DNA of 64,000 nt from Hofstenia miamia (taxonomy: Eukaryota; Xenacoelomorpha; Acoela): assembly GCA_004352715.1 (NCBI GenBank), contig SCFE01000020.1:734839-798838 (forward strand). The letters are read 5' to 3'. Shown here piece by piece: positions 35,330 to 47,372 of the stretch. Positions within the stretch are counted from its first letter, which is position 1. The number at the start of each line of letters is the position of its first letter. The notes under the pieces were generated by a model. That model saw only the letters and a program-made list of their open reading frames with translations. It was not told the DNA's origin and did no database searches. The position numbers were made by a program, and so were the translations under genes.

Positions 35330-38309
35330 CAACATCATTAATTGAAGTAATTCATGATTTAACTAAAAATGCTATACAAAATTAACTTTAAATTGCATAC
35401 ATTTGGCGTATGCCTTATAAATTCAATTGAAGACAAATAGGTCACAGTTCCGGAGCCATAAACATGTTCTTAAAAGAGATTCTATCGACATGCAATGATT
35501 TCAAAAGTATTCATTAAATTATTCAAAATATAGAACATAATATATAATTCAATAGATTGTCGTTTATAGGAATCCCTTATAAATAATAAATTTCTTAGCT
35601 AAAACAAAAGCAAACAGATGTTTATCCTAGATATTCTATGCAGATTTCAAAAAATTATTGAATTAATGAGAACATTTTTTAAGTGTTTGGTATTTTCAGA
35701 GTTTGTCTAAGTATCCTTAATCCTAAATGCACTGAAGTATAAAATGTTAATAACATATTGAGGTGGTAGAAACGCCCCCTCTTATATTTCAAAACTTTTA
35801 AAGATAAAGTAATGCGCTTAGGCACAATTAAAGACACACCTTTGGCCAACATCTTTGCCCACTTTCAAAAAAAATATATTTATTGGTTTCGATTGTTTAT
35901 ACAAATGGATTTTTGACGTCACCAATGTTAAGAAATTAAAGGTAAAAGAGAACATAAATGAATTTATTTTTAAAAATACACCGTCGAAAGTGGCTAACAT
36001 ACGTAAAAGTTTGTTTCTCTTGGTATCATCAACATAAACTACATGTAGATTTCAATCTGCAACTGAACGTTTATCCTATTTCGGACCAGAGTTATGCTAA
36101 AACTCAGGGATTTTAGGTGGTCAACCAAGATACTAACAGGGGATGCCTAGAAATATTTTTCAATATATTTTGAGAAATAAATATATATATTTTTTTCATT
36201 ATTATAATCAATAAATAATTCTTGACGCGAAAACACCTTCTCCATTGTATTTTGCGGACATATTTTATCACGAGTTATGACTCAGTAACTAGGTTCTGGG
36301 TTGGCCTGAAGCTTTCGGGCCAGCAAATTGTTTTTAGAAGCCTAGAACATGAATACAACAAGAGGTTAGCTATCATAACTGCCGAACTCTGCTTTTATCA
36401 GTTCTTAATTAAGAAAACATGAATTTGAGGTTTATTTTTTAATTTTTCAGCAAATTTGTTGTAAAGATTAATATCAGCAGAAATTTCCCTAGTAATTTGA
36501 GACAAGAAATAACCGAAAACATCGATAAGGAAATACCAAGAAAGAGCATATTTGCAAAGTGGAACTTTTCAAAAAATAAAATTTTGTAAAAAAATTTTTT
36601 AAGAATTTTCTGTATTTTTTGAGGTTGATTAATATTGCGAATCGGAATTTTGAAAATCCTTTCGCATTCAGTACATTGTATTATTTCATAGTACACAACA
36701 GGCTATGCAAGTACGACCACCCCATAATACTAAAATTCTAGTAGGAACGTGCATGTCCATGCATTTATGTAAGTGGGAATGGTTATTATTTATCCATAAT
36801 CAATAAGAATATGGCCTTAGTGGTATTCCTTACACTTTTGTCCTGTAATCAAAACACATTTGCTATAAATATCTATCTTCTAAGCAAAAATTTCAAAGCG
36901 TTTTTGACGAATTTGAGGGCAAAAACTGGAAATCTACATAGCAGAGGTATGCCAAATTGTACAATTAATTTTCAATTAAACACCAGCCACGTAGCAATGG
37001 GCAACAGTGCTCACCTTAATCAAATATATGTACACTTAAACTTATGTAAAACGTGTAGTAGACTAAAATTACTAATCCATTATTTTATGTACTGATATAT
37101 TTTATACAAAACAATTACATTCAAGACTAAACTTCATCAAAAGTTTTACCACAAAGTTTATCGTTCATGCTGTACATTTTTTATTATGGGGGATACTGAG
37201 ACTTATTATCGCCTTGGTAGAGAACTATATTTCAGCATGTAACCTGAGTTGTTACATAATATTCATTGAAGAATATGAAATATTTATTAAAGTGTATTAT
37301 TAAAATTATATTTAGTAGTACGAAGCTGCACAATTCCTTGCATTGTAATGTACTAGTATGCATCTTTTAAGACAAAATGGAGCAGGTGGGATATTTAATT
37401 AGCATACGCACTTAAAACTTTGGGGACAATTTTTTCGTTGGATTATATTTATTGTCATTTTTATGAAATTAACCTACCTAGAAAATATACTGCAGCCAAT
37501 ATAATGAAGCACTCTGAATGAAAAAGACCTCGTTTTGAAAGTATTCTGTGTTTCTCTGAGAGAAAAATAAAATCTTTTTAAATATTCACAACAAAGTTGT
37601 TGTTGTGCGCATAATTATTTCACAAAGGTATGTGCGCAAAAAGTAGAACCCGTTTAACTTTTCAAAATTACCTTAAAAAAGTTGAAATGAATTTTAAGAA
37701 CTGCCGGGGTAAAATGATAGTAAAATTTATAATAAAAATAATTTAAAATATATCATTATTCAATTTTTTAAGGCGTGCTTCTATAAAAAATCATACTTCT
37801 TTAGAAAGGCATTCTTAGGAAAAAGGCGGACGTGGCTTCGATTTTGCTTCATTTTTCATACAGTCACTCACTTGAGAGTCATTTTAGGTTATGGTAGGTT
37901 AAACTATGCTTCAACTGTAAAAAGCTAAATTGAAGAAAGAAGCCACGTTAACCCTTTTAATCTTCAAATTTAATCGACATGTTGTTGTAGAATTTTGGTA
38001 ATCGAAAACGCTAGAAAATAGTTAGCACCTCAAAAAATGATTGGAATTATTCGAGCTTAAAATTTAGTTGAAAAAAGGCTCTTATTTCAGAATCTGGCTT
38101 TACACAGTCAAATATTTCACTAGAGGCAAAATTTCAATATTTAAAAGCGATTGATATTAATTTGAAAATTATAGTTATTGTTTCACAAAATGCAACCAAT
38201 AGAATAACATGATATATGCAATTCTGATTTTACAAATGGCCAACCTGGATACCTTAGTCAAGGCAAACGAATTGGAATCTTTTTAAAATATCATCAAATG
38301 TTAGGAATA
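34068..38309. other. no gene recognised; minor repeats
   Basis: A TTA-rich run at about 34638-34673, a short GAGCC tandem (about 34892-34922) and a (TA)n array at about 35305-35327. No frame with recognisable motifs. Confidence 0.5.
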
Positions 38310-38375
38310 ATACTTGCATAAATAACTTTATGCAGACACATTTTAGATTATGTAACAGCAATTTGGGATCCACAT
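38310..38375 (+). pseudogene. LINE RT C-terminal fragment, left half
   Basis: Encodes 'HILDYVTAIWDPH', the conserved motif late in the RT of Jockey/CR1-type LINEs. It is cut at 38375 by the hAT-like element and resumes at 41027. Confidence 0.65.
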
Positions 38376-38569
38376 TAGAGGTGTGCGGGAGCAGTGCTTG
38401 TCTCTGTTCCCGTATCTGGTCCGACAGGCGCTGGGACCAGATACCAAGGCCAAAAAATTATACTTCGAGACCAGATATATGACGGGACCGGGACCAGATA
38501 CCTATATGTGCAAGATAAAGGTTTAAGTTAACAAAAATTTTATTAAGAACCATTTAAGTTACAGTGACG

Positions 38570-38627
<58 letters not shown>

Positions 38628-38630
<3 letters not shown>

Positions 38631-38672
38631 GGCTGGCCAAAAGTCGCTTCGAAGTTTAAATGCGTATTTCTC
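38628..38672 (+). repeat. mariner terminal repeat fragment
   Basis: CAGGGCTGGCCAAAAGTCGC after a TA array, ending at an N (38673). It matches the right terminus at 40087 better than the left terminus at 39065. A second kind of mariner-like end (AGGGTGGCCCAAAAGTAGG) begins at 38691 after another TA run. Confidence 0.65.
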
Positions 38673-39032
38673 NTATATATATATATATATAGGGTGGCCC
38701 AAAAGTAGGTTCACAGTTACCATTTAATATTTAAAGTTTTTAGCTAGATTATTTGGAAAACTAAAATATTTATTTCTTATACGATATATTGTTTGTCGTA
38801 AAGACAGAGAAGTGTCAAAATTTCTTGCTTTAATATCCATTTCCTTTTCTCTTGAATTAAATCTTGATTTAAATTGTTCGCCATTAATCCTGAAATAAAT
38901 AATATCATTAAGTAAAAAGTTGACTTCACAGAATAAAAATAAATTTCAATTAACAAGGAAAAAGCTGTTTATGTAGGTTAGATTTATACTCTGAGGAGTA
39001 TTTTATATTGCATTGTGGTTAGAAAGTATCTT

Positions 39033-39064
<32 letters not shown>

Positions 39065-40084
39065 CAGGGCTGGGCATAAATCGCTTCGAAGTTTAATTGC
39101 AGTTTTTTCATCTTTCTTAAGTATCTATTCTATTTTTTTCTTTGATGATTGTAAAATGAAGGTTGGAGGTTTTATTTGCTTTTTATTTTACTTCAAAATT
39201 CCCACTCAAACACCCAGTTATATAGTAATTTTATTGAATGTCATATTATTGATTAATTTGTAATTAATATCTGTAACTAAAGCTAGTGTTAAACCGACTT
39301 AAATAAACAAATAACACAGTTCTGTGTGTGTACACACCCGTCCAAGGAGAAGTAGGCCTCGTCGGTAAAAGAACTTGAGATAGCCGATCTTCATTGCTCA
39401 GCAACCAGTGTGCGAAGTCAAGGCGTCTCTCCTTGTCTGCTTCGTAGATCATCTGGTGCGCTGTTATGTGATATGGATGCATACCAAGAGTCTGCAATAA
39501 GATTCGTCTTACAGAGCGAGAAGGAACGCCAGTTGCGTTTGCGACGTGTCGAGAGCTGCAGTGACCGAGAGGATTCGCTTCTTGGAGAGATGTCATGTTT
39601 TCAAGAACAGAGTTCGCACGATCTTCGCACAACGACGGCTGACCCGAACGTGGTTTGTCGTGCAAGGAGTCGGTTTCCTCAATCTTCTTCACCAGGTTGC
39701 GAATAGACGTTTCACTGAAAGGATCTTTGCTCGGTTCGTTTGCTCTCTTGAACGCTCTCATAGTCAATGAAGGTGATAGTTGGTTAGCATAGTAAAGTTG
39801 AATCAACTGTAAACGAGTCTCCATCGGCAGTGACATCTTTCTGCTAGAATCTCTCGATCTCTTGCTTAAGTTGAAACAATTTAAATTCAATGAGCCGATA
39901 GCTATTAATCACCAAATTTGAATTCAAATTTCAATGATGTTGAAAGTAAAACGAGTTTTGATGTGCAATAAAAAGCAAATAAAACCTCCTTACAAAACTT
40001 ATTATACATGAAGAAATAAATTAATTAAGGTATAAGACTTTCGAGAAATACGCATTTAAACTTCGAAGCGACTTTTGGCCAGCC

Positions 40085-40087
<3 letters not shown>
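39065..40087 (-). mobile_element. mariner-like element with terminal inverted repeats, internally deleted
   Basis: Left end CAGGGCTGGGCATAAATCGC; right end, inverted, CAGGGCTGGCCAAAAGTCGC. Both are bordered by TA in TA arrays. The 1023-bp interior carries only the first half of a transposase on the minus strand. Confidence 0.85.
39338..39836 (-). pseudogene. mariner-like transposase (DUF4817 type), N-terminal half
   Basis: Starts 'MSLPMETRLQLIQLYYAN' at 39836. The first helix-turn-helix includes 'MRAFKRAN'. 'FSETSIRNLVKKIEETDSLH' and 'KPRSGQPSL' lead into a second HTH with 'RSVRRILLQTLGMHPYH'. A one-base shift near 39370 moves the first catalytic Asp motif 'TDEAYFSLDG' (39338-39364) out of the main frame. 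The rest of the catalytic domain, with the second and third acidic residues, is deleted. DNA binding might persist; transposition cannot. Confidence 0.8.
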
Positions 40088-40122
<35 letters not shown>

Positions 40123-40140
40123 AAATAAAATGTACAATCN

Positions 40141-40295
40141 TTCGCACAACGACGGCTGACCCGAACGTGGTTTGTCGTGCAAGGAGTCGGTTTCCTCAAT
40201 CTTCTTCACCAGGTTGCGAATAGACGTTTCACTGAAAGGATCTTTGCTCGGTTCGTTTGCTCTCTTGAACGCTCTCATAGTCAATGAAGGTGATA
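40141..40295. repeat. assembly duplicate of mariner interior
   Basis: Bounded by single Ns (40140 and 40296) and identical to about 39625-39778. The bases around it, '...tgtacaatc' and 'acaatcaatacag...', overlap and match the opposite foldback arm when joined. The block was therefore most likely placed by gap filling. Confidence 0.75.
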
Positions 40296-41026
40296 NACAA
40301 TCAATACAGATACGCTTGACAAGCACCGATCTCATAAAGACCCTGTTCAAGCATTCGCTGCAAGTTGCAGGGTAAGTATAATTAATAATACTACCAATAC
40401 AAAATTGAGGATGAAGCTCAAGAATATGCCAGTCCAAGCAGTGAATACAGGAGAGGACGACCCCAGCGTATAAGAAAACCACCCCAGTTTTTTTGATGTC
40501 CTATTGATTCTCGTCAAAGATTCACTTAATTCCGAAGTTGTAGGGAAGGATGTTGTATTAGTAGTAATAATCATTACACATTATATTTACTCTGCAACCT
40601 GCAACGAATGCTTGGTCAGGGAGTTAATGAGATCGGTGCTTGTCAAACGTACCTGTATTGATTGTAAGTTTTATCTATATGTATGCATCACTGTAACTTT
40701 ACAGTTCTTACTAAAATTTTAGTTAACTTAAACCTTTATCTTACAATATATGCATAATATCAAGAACTCTCACACTAGAATATTATACACTAAGCATTTA
40801 ATTTGTTTAAAAATGATACATTTAAAAATAATTTTCACCAGTTACTTTCATGTATGCCTCGTCTATATTTGGTTACATTGCATATTAATATAAAAATTCT
40901 AACTTATATGTTAGCAAAATTAACGACGGTAATGACTACTGAGATCGTACAGTGACTGGGACTGAAAAAAATTCAGGACAGGGACCAGAACCAAATATAA
41001 GTGGTCCGAAAACCTCTAATCTACAT

Positions 41027-41200
41027 CTGGAAAACATTTATCACAGTTGGAGCGAATTCAAATGCAAGCAGCTAGATGTATTTCTAATTCTGGAGGAAGA
41101 AAGCAAAGAGCTACCATCTATTTTGTATTAAATTTACACAAGATATATTTTGAATAATGATATACATTCCACTATCACCCAAAGCTTTAACAATATATTT
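41027..41200 (+). pseudogene. LINE RT C-terminal fragment, right half
   Basis: Encodes 'HLSQLERIQMQAARCIS', the motif that follows 'WDPH' in LINE RTs. It picks up one copy of the octamer after the end at 38375, apart from a one-base shift. No later motif is clear. Confidence 0.6.
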
Positions 41201-42908
41201 ACTTGTGACGCCATGTGTGTCTCACGAAAGTTTCCTTTAGCTGCACTAAACGAGGGGACGGATACTAGGGTGACTATGAATATGTTCATCCACCGATTTA
41301 AACTTCGCGCCTATTTTGTGAGCTGTTTCATTCTTTTTAAGCTATTTATAAAATATATAACAACTTGTCTTATTTTATTTACATTGCTTAGGTATCTATC
41401 ACTTAGTAGACATTAGGTACAATCAATGTTTGAAATGTGACAATGTAAATCGCGTTCCCGTTAGCCCCTTTTACATTTTCCATCAAAAGTTTGAAGGCCA
41501 AACACAGTCACAAGCCCATTTTTATAAATGATATTTTATACAGTATTTTGCAAATGAAAAAATTACTAAGCAAATATACAAAGATTTATTTTGACAAACA
41601 AAACAATACTATATTAATAAAAATTGAAAAATGGAAGCCTTTGCTGTTAGGTTCAAGATCTTAGCATCCTTAAGATGTAGTGGAGAAATGTGTACTACTT
41701 TTCGTTCCTCCCTAGAAGTCGGATACCGAGTTTTTCTAAAGCTCTGTAGAATCGCTGGAACACTGCACTACTCTTTTATTTTTGTTGAATATTTATCACA
41801 TTAGTCGACATTGCTGTTAAAGAACTTACGAGTAACAGTCCTGGGCCTTCAAATAATCTTAGGATGTCGACTGTTGCGTGATATCCCAGCTGGACTATAG
41901 GGATCATTTTTTGAAATGGCTCAAAATCTTAAAAATAGTATTCTATGTACTGAAGAATCCATTTGCTAATGTCAGCCTTGAGGTTGCAATTTGGTTGGGC
42001 TATATCGTATGTGTGACATCAGCAATAAAATTGAGAGCATTGAAAGAGGAGCCCAGGAACATCGCATCTCAATGTAGTGCAGAGATGGCTGGGAAGAAGT
42101 TGAGGTTTAGCTACTTGATGACATTCGTCTGCAATGACCACAGGGGTTTGCATCTTGTCGCTCACGTTTCACACAACTCACACATTAGATAATATTCAGT
42201 TTGTATAAGGTAGATAGTTGTAGCAAAAAGCACAATATATTTCATACATAATTTTATGCTTAAATCAGTTTCTTAGCCATATGTGATTTCAAATTTATCT
42301 AAAACTTTAGAAGGCGTCTCTATATTTTAAATAGTTCTACAATATGGGTCGGATACATAGTGAATTTGTCAATATTATTAACGATTTTACTAATCTTCAG
42401 AGAATTAGAAGGTCTGTCTTAGTGACACATTGGAGCACATGACTAAAATAATTTATTGGACTTGTGATGGAATTGGAGAGTGAACAATAAATTCTGACCA
42501 TTCAAAAACCTAGAAGAAAGTGATACACTAGAACCTAGAATGAAAGAATCAACTATCGGTGAAAGAAATCTTTTAAAAAGTTTGTGTTAATGGGAGAATT
42601 CAGCAATTCAAAATTGCTGGCAACTTCGGGGTTAGTTGGCTCAATTTTTAAGGGGCTTCGTACCATGCGGCAGTTAATTGTAAAATAGATATATTATTGC
42701 TGGAAAAAGGCAGCTTCCTTTAGCTTCAGTTTATATTTCGCTCTCTATACAAAGTTGCTAAGAACACGTTCTATTTACGCCTAATATTTATAGCTCGGTC
42801 TGTGTACAAGTTTTCAAAAAAATGAAAAAAATTAATGTATTTTTAGTTTGGGAATTTCCATTAATTATGTACAAAAAAGTGATTTTCATGCTATTATAAT
42901 AATGTTGT
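41201..42908. other. no gene recognised
   Basis: One plus-strand frame of 104 residues (41878-42192) carries no motif I know. The remainder is AT-rich with stops in all frames. Confidence 0.45.
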
Positions 42909-43147
42909 TTAACTCTTTCGGTACCATAAGCGACTAAAGTCGACTTCAAAATATAACGCTATGACCGCCATAGACGACTTTAGTCGACACAGTTCACTAG
43001 TCAGTTATCGTTCGTGTTTTTGAGGGAATTCCCTCTATGTGGCGAGTGAGGAATGTTACTATTTTAAGTATCATGGGATCTACTTCCGTTGTAAACATTC
43101 CCGCGGTGTCTGCAAGTTATAAGGTTATGTGGCGCCGAAAGAGTTAA
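42909..43147. mobile_element. piggyBac-like MITE (235 bp between TTAA sites)
   Basis: TTAACTCTTTCGGTACC at the left and GGCGCCGAAAGAGTTAA at the right form about 17-bp inverted ends including a TTAA target duplication. Inside, GCGACTAAAGTCGAC and GACGACTTTAGTCGAC form a second inverted pair. No coding capacity. Confidence 0.8.
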
Positions 43148-43908
43148 TCCAAATCTCACTAGTTTGTCAGTATTTACACATTATAGTTTGCACTATCTAA
43201 CAATAATAAAATTTTCAAATCTGAAATCAATGACTTAATACCATTGAATCTTTGCTATACAAGGTTTCTAATCCGGGGTAATTGAAATCAAAATTTTTGG
43301 TTAAAACTAACTAATATTAAGCTATGTCATTGTATTGACAACTTTTTTGCTATTTAGCGAACATTTGTATAGTTTCATAAGAATATTTATATTCACTGCA
43401 CTAATTGTCTAATCCGTCATTAATTAATTTGCGCAATCCGGATAAATAGATATATGAGTATGAGCTCACAGAAGGATGAAGGCGGGAAGCAATTTTAAGG
43501 AACAGGCCTGCCCGCTCCCCGTTTATTTTCTCAAAAATTGCCCCTGAGACAGCCTACATAGTTTTTCAAAAATCGAAACATTACTAGCCGTCACGCATTT
43601 CAAGTTTGCTTTTCTTGAGCTGCAAATTGGTAGTTTAATAATCAGTAGATTACCAAAAACAGAATTTGTATAGATAACCAAAAAAATCAATATATTAGAA
43701 CCTGGAATAATTGACTGAATATAAGCTGAAAAACAAACTGATAATGTATGTAGAAATCATTTAAAATATTCTTATTTTAATATTAGCTTAAAATTGTAGC
43801 AAGGCAATTCATCCAGCTTGCATGCTTTTTGTTCCAGTCCATACCGTGGACACATGAAACAGGCTAGCCAACAGCTCACATGGGACGTCCTGGACGCTTT
43901 CACACTTG

Positions 43909-43913
<5 letters not shown>

Positions 43914-43945
<32 letters not shown>

Positions 43946-45290
43946 NNNNNNNNNNNNNNNNNNNNNNNNNNNNNNNNNNNNNNNNNNNNNNNNNNNNNNN
44001 NNNNNNNNNNNNNNNNNNNNNNNNNNNNNNNNNNNNNNNNNNNNNNNNNNNNNNNNNNNNNNNNNNNNNNNNNNNNATATATATATATTGAGTCATAATT
44101 AGCCAAAAATGATAACAACTCTACTATTATTCAACTTATCTCTGTATACATAAAACTTTTCTATTTGAAAAATCTGCATAGGGTCTACATACATGAAACA
44201 TTTTTTCAACTAGCTTTGCTATAAACTACCATTGACTGACAAGCACTATTGTAACCGTTTCCGGAAATCTCTGAAAGAGTCTAGAAAAATTGAGAGGAAT
44301 TTCAGCCATTTTAATTTGGATTCTATTTATCGGTTCTATCCCATCTGAGGATGATGTACTCGATTTCGAAGATATGCGAAAAATCTAGTTCTTCAGATAG
44401 AAAACGAGTAGATGTTGTGGACTTTCTGAACTGCATCTAAGTCTCGCTCTACGTTTTTCTAGATTACTCTGGACTTTGGCCTTCCTTGACCTGATATCGG
44501 ATGCACAAGAGAATCTGTTTCTAGCAGTTTATTTTTGCAAATCAGTAAAAGTTTGTTTAGGTAGTGCTTTTTTATTGAATTCAATACGAAATCGTGCCTA
44601 CAGTTCTCTACAGTACAGTTACCTGTTGCAGTAATTACCCAAAAGATAATCAAAACTCGCTCTTTAAGTGTGTATTCCATCTCTTATTTACACTACTTTC
44701 GAAATGAAAAATTTTTAAACAGATTAACTTACTTTCAATACGAATTCGATCACGCAGTCATGGTAATTATGAGTCATTTCTGTTTACAACTCTTAGCGGT
44801 ACAAAACCTGCTAAGCATGAACGAAAACCTTTATTTTTGGTTCACGGCTAATTTGGTCTCACCCGGTATATATATATATATATATATATATANNNNNNNN
44901 NNNNNNNNNNNNNNNNNNNNNNNNNNNNNNNNNNNNNNNNNNNNNNNNNNNNNNNNNNNNNNNNNNNNNNNNNNNNNNNNNNNNNNNNNNNNNNNNNNNN
45001 NNNNNNNNNNNNNNNNNNNNNNNNNNNNNNNNNNNNNNNNNNNNNNNNNNNNNNNNNNNNNNNNNNNNNNNNNNNNNNNNNNNNNNNNNNNNNNNNNNNN
45101 NNNNNNNNNNNNNNNNNNNNNNNNNNNNNNNNNNNNNNNNNNNNNNNNNNNNNNNNNNNNNNNNNNNNNNNNNNNNNNNNNNNNNNNNNNNNNNNNNNNN
45201 NNNNNNNNNNNNNNNNNNNNNNNNNNNNNNNNNNNNNNNNNNNNNNNNNNNNNNNNNNNNNNNNNNNNNNNNNNNNNNNNNNNNNNNNNN

Positions 45291-45322
<32 letters not shown>
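43914..45322. repeat. TA arrays bordering two gaps
   Basis: TA runs flank the N blocks at 43946-44076 and 44893-45290 on both sides, so the assembler failed inside long TA arrays. The unique part between them is 44090-44867. Confidence 0.8.
44340..44680 (-). pseudogene. mariner/Tc1-type transposase N-terminus, decayed
   Basis: The minus-strand frame 44680-44459 begins 'MEYTLKERVLIIF' and ends 'LETDSLVHPISGQGRPKSR'. This fits the first HTH and basic linker of DUF4817 transposases ('ETGSV...GRPKSR'). Shifted frames continue with 'AVQKSPQH', consistent with the next helix. No terminal repeats were found. Confidence 0.45.
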
Positions 45323-45323
<1 letters not shown>

Positions 45324-46004
45324 TACCAACTTTCTAATTTGTGGAAATTATAATACATTCAAAATCATATTTATGATAATTTTGTGACCATACGTGTATT
45401 GTAATGTAATTCGATTTTTCATTTTCAAAAGAATATCATTTTAAATACTTATATATTTTTAAAATTGTAAACTAATTTCAGTTTTTATCTACATTTTGTC
45501 ATCATTTATTGTTGTGAAATCATCAATTACTATTTAATTTCAATATGCAAGTACATGGGTATTTAGCGTTCAGTGCAAAGCCACTATTGGTTTTTTCACA
45601 GCTTTGTTAACAAAAGTCAAACTATTTGAAACCGAAAGATGTTTTTGTTTGTTTAAATAGTATATCAATTGACGCATCTGATTGCCAAAATGTATACCAA
45701 ACAATCAATGCTAAGTATCGCATTGCAAACAATTTATAGAATGTTGCAAATTTTTGTAAATGATTTGGGTGAATCTGCTTGCTTGCAAAATAAAGATAAA
45801 GAATAACAAATTTTATTATTAAAATTTATCAACGAGCACAAACTAAATGAAAGCAATTAAATTGTTTTATTTTACATAGTATATGATGTGTTTATTTAGC
45901 TGCAATGTTTCCATCTCTTTGATATTGCCCAAAGTTATAAATATTAATTTTTGTTAATTGCTAATTTAAAGTGGGATACATTTTACAAACCTAGAATTGA
46001 TTTA

Positions 46005-46475
46005 CCGTAAAATGGGGGTAATTCGGAAATTTTTTTGAGGGTTTTTAAATTTTTTTGTCATTTATAATGATGCTATGATCATATAATCCTACACGAACCC
46101 AAATGGGACATTATTTACAAAATGTAATGACCCGGTAAACTCAAGCCTTGTAGAAATTTGTCTTGATAATTTCTTCGAGGGGTACTTAAAAAAAGAACAA
46201 ATGGGGTATTTGCACACCAGAAACGATCTAAATCAAATGCAAATGTTGCAAACTGAAGTTAAAATGAGTCTATGTACAATAAGCATACTCGAAAAATGGA
46301 TCAACGCTTTCACCGTTGCACTTGTCACAGAACCATTAGGCACAAGTAACACATTGGATCCAGTCCGGTCCACTGGACTTATTCATAAAGGCGATTGAAC
46401 AGTTTGCGCATGTGTCGCATTCATCACTTGAGGATAAAAAGTGACAAGGTGTCCGAATTACTCCACTCAATTTTA

Positions 46476-46477
<2 letters not shown>
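46005..46477. mobile_element. pogo/mariner-like MITE next to a TA array
   Basis: Left end CCGTAAAATGGGGGTAATTCGG after TA; right end CCGAATTACTCCACTCAATTTTACG before TA. The inverted ends agree except for a 3-4 bp insertion. The right side runs into a TA array at 46478-46533. Confidence 0.65.
46250..46425 (-). pseudogene. PHD-like zinc finger remnant
   Basis: Read on the minus strand: 'GPDWIQCVTCA', a stop, then 'WFCDKCNGESVDPFF'. W-I-Q-C-x-x-C-(x)-W-x-C-x-x-C is the PHD-like finger found at the C-terminus of some pogo-type transposases. It lies inside the MITE, so it is probably the leftover tail of the parent transposase. Confidence 0.45.
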
Positions 46478-46533
<56 letters not shown>

Positions 46534-46854
46534 NCACTAATTGAATTTCATTCTATAAAATATCAATAATGTATTACAAAACTATTATAAAATTATGGAA
46601 AATAGACTCGAATTATAGACATAGAAAACAAGCTATGTAACCCACACTGCATATTTTTAAAAGTAAAGGTGAGATATATGGTAGAAAAATGGTGAAAATA
46701 TATGATATTTTTTATATTTGACAAGTAAGGAGTGTCTTAACCACATAACTGTATGTCAGAAAAAATTAAGATGACCTAAATACAAATATACAATGATCCC
46801 ACTTTCACATCTTACTTAATTGCTTTCAATATTGTAAACTAGATATTAAGTTTC

Positions 46855-47006
46855 AACAAATTTAAGAAAAATATTAATGATTCTAGAAATTGAACAAATT
46901 CAAGATAAATATTAATGATTCTAGAAATTGAAAAAATCGAAGAAAAATATTTATGATTCCAGAAATTGAACAAATTAAAGAAAAATATTAATGATTCTAG
47001 TAATTG
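46855..47006. repeat. 38-bp minisatellite, four units
   Basis: Four consecutive 38-bp units start AACAAATTTAAG and end TCTAGAAATTG, with a few substitutions per unit. Confidence 0.85.
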
Positions 47007-47372
47007 AGAAAACAGACAAATTAAAATGTTTAAATATTTGATAAACTTGTTGAAATCAAATCAAACACAATGATTTTGAAAGATATGTAAGATACTAGGA
47101 AGTTTTAAATAATTCAAATGATTACAAAAAACGCATGCATGTACACCGGGAATCAATATCGTAAAAAACGAACAAAGCTGTTTCTGATATATGCCTTTTC
47201 CAAAATTGCAGCTGAGGTTATTGCCTATCTAACAGGTGATTATTTTACAAATGTATTTGGCATCTGCTTTATAGCAATTTATTCCAATTTGTTACAGCGC
47301 AATAATTTGGTGCTATCGCAACAGTTTCTATAACTCATTTGACAAACACCGCATCAAACTGGTCTGACAAAA

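Larger units (their letters stand above)
38376..41018. mobile_element. hAT-like foldback element with nested insertions
   Basis: Ends TAGAGGTGTGCGG and CCGAAAACCTCTA (inverted). Flanking octamers ATCCACAT (38368-38375) and ATCTACAT (41019-41026) match at 7 of 8 positions, the hAT target size. Long inverted arms are visible: 38510-38568 pairs with 40678-40745 (AAAGGTTTAAGTTAAC), and 40297-40378 pairs with 40588-40668 (GACAAGCACCGATCTCAT). CTGGTCCC-type subterminal repeats occur on both sides. The left arm is expanded by TA arrays into which mariner copies inserted. No transposase is recognised, so it is non-autonomous. Confidence 0.75.

Noticed and set aside
37828-37950. Possible inverted repeat ACGTGGCTTC / GAAGCCACGT
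   Set aside because: Only about 10 bp match well and no target duplication is visible; could be chance.
41878-42192. 104-residue plus-strand ORF
   Set aside because: No recognisable motif, no splice signals and no second copy in the window.
47118-47333. 71-residue ORF just upstream of the four-exon gene
   Set aside because: It cannot be joined in frame with exon 1 by good splice sites and looks like 5' flanking DNA.
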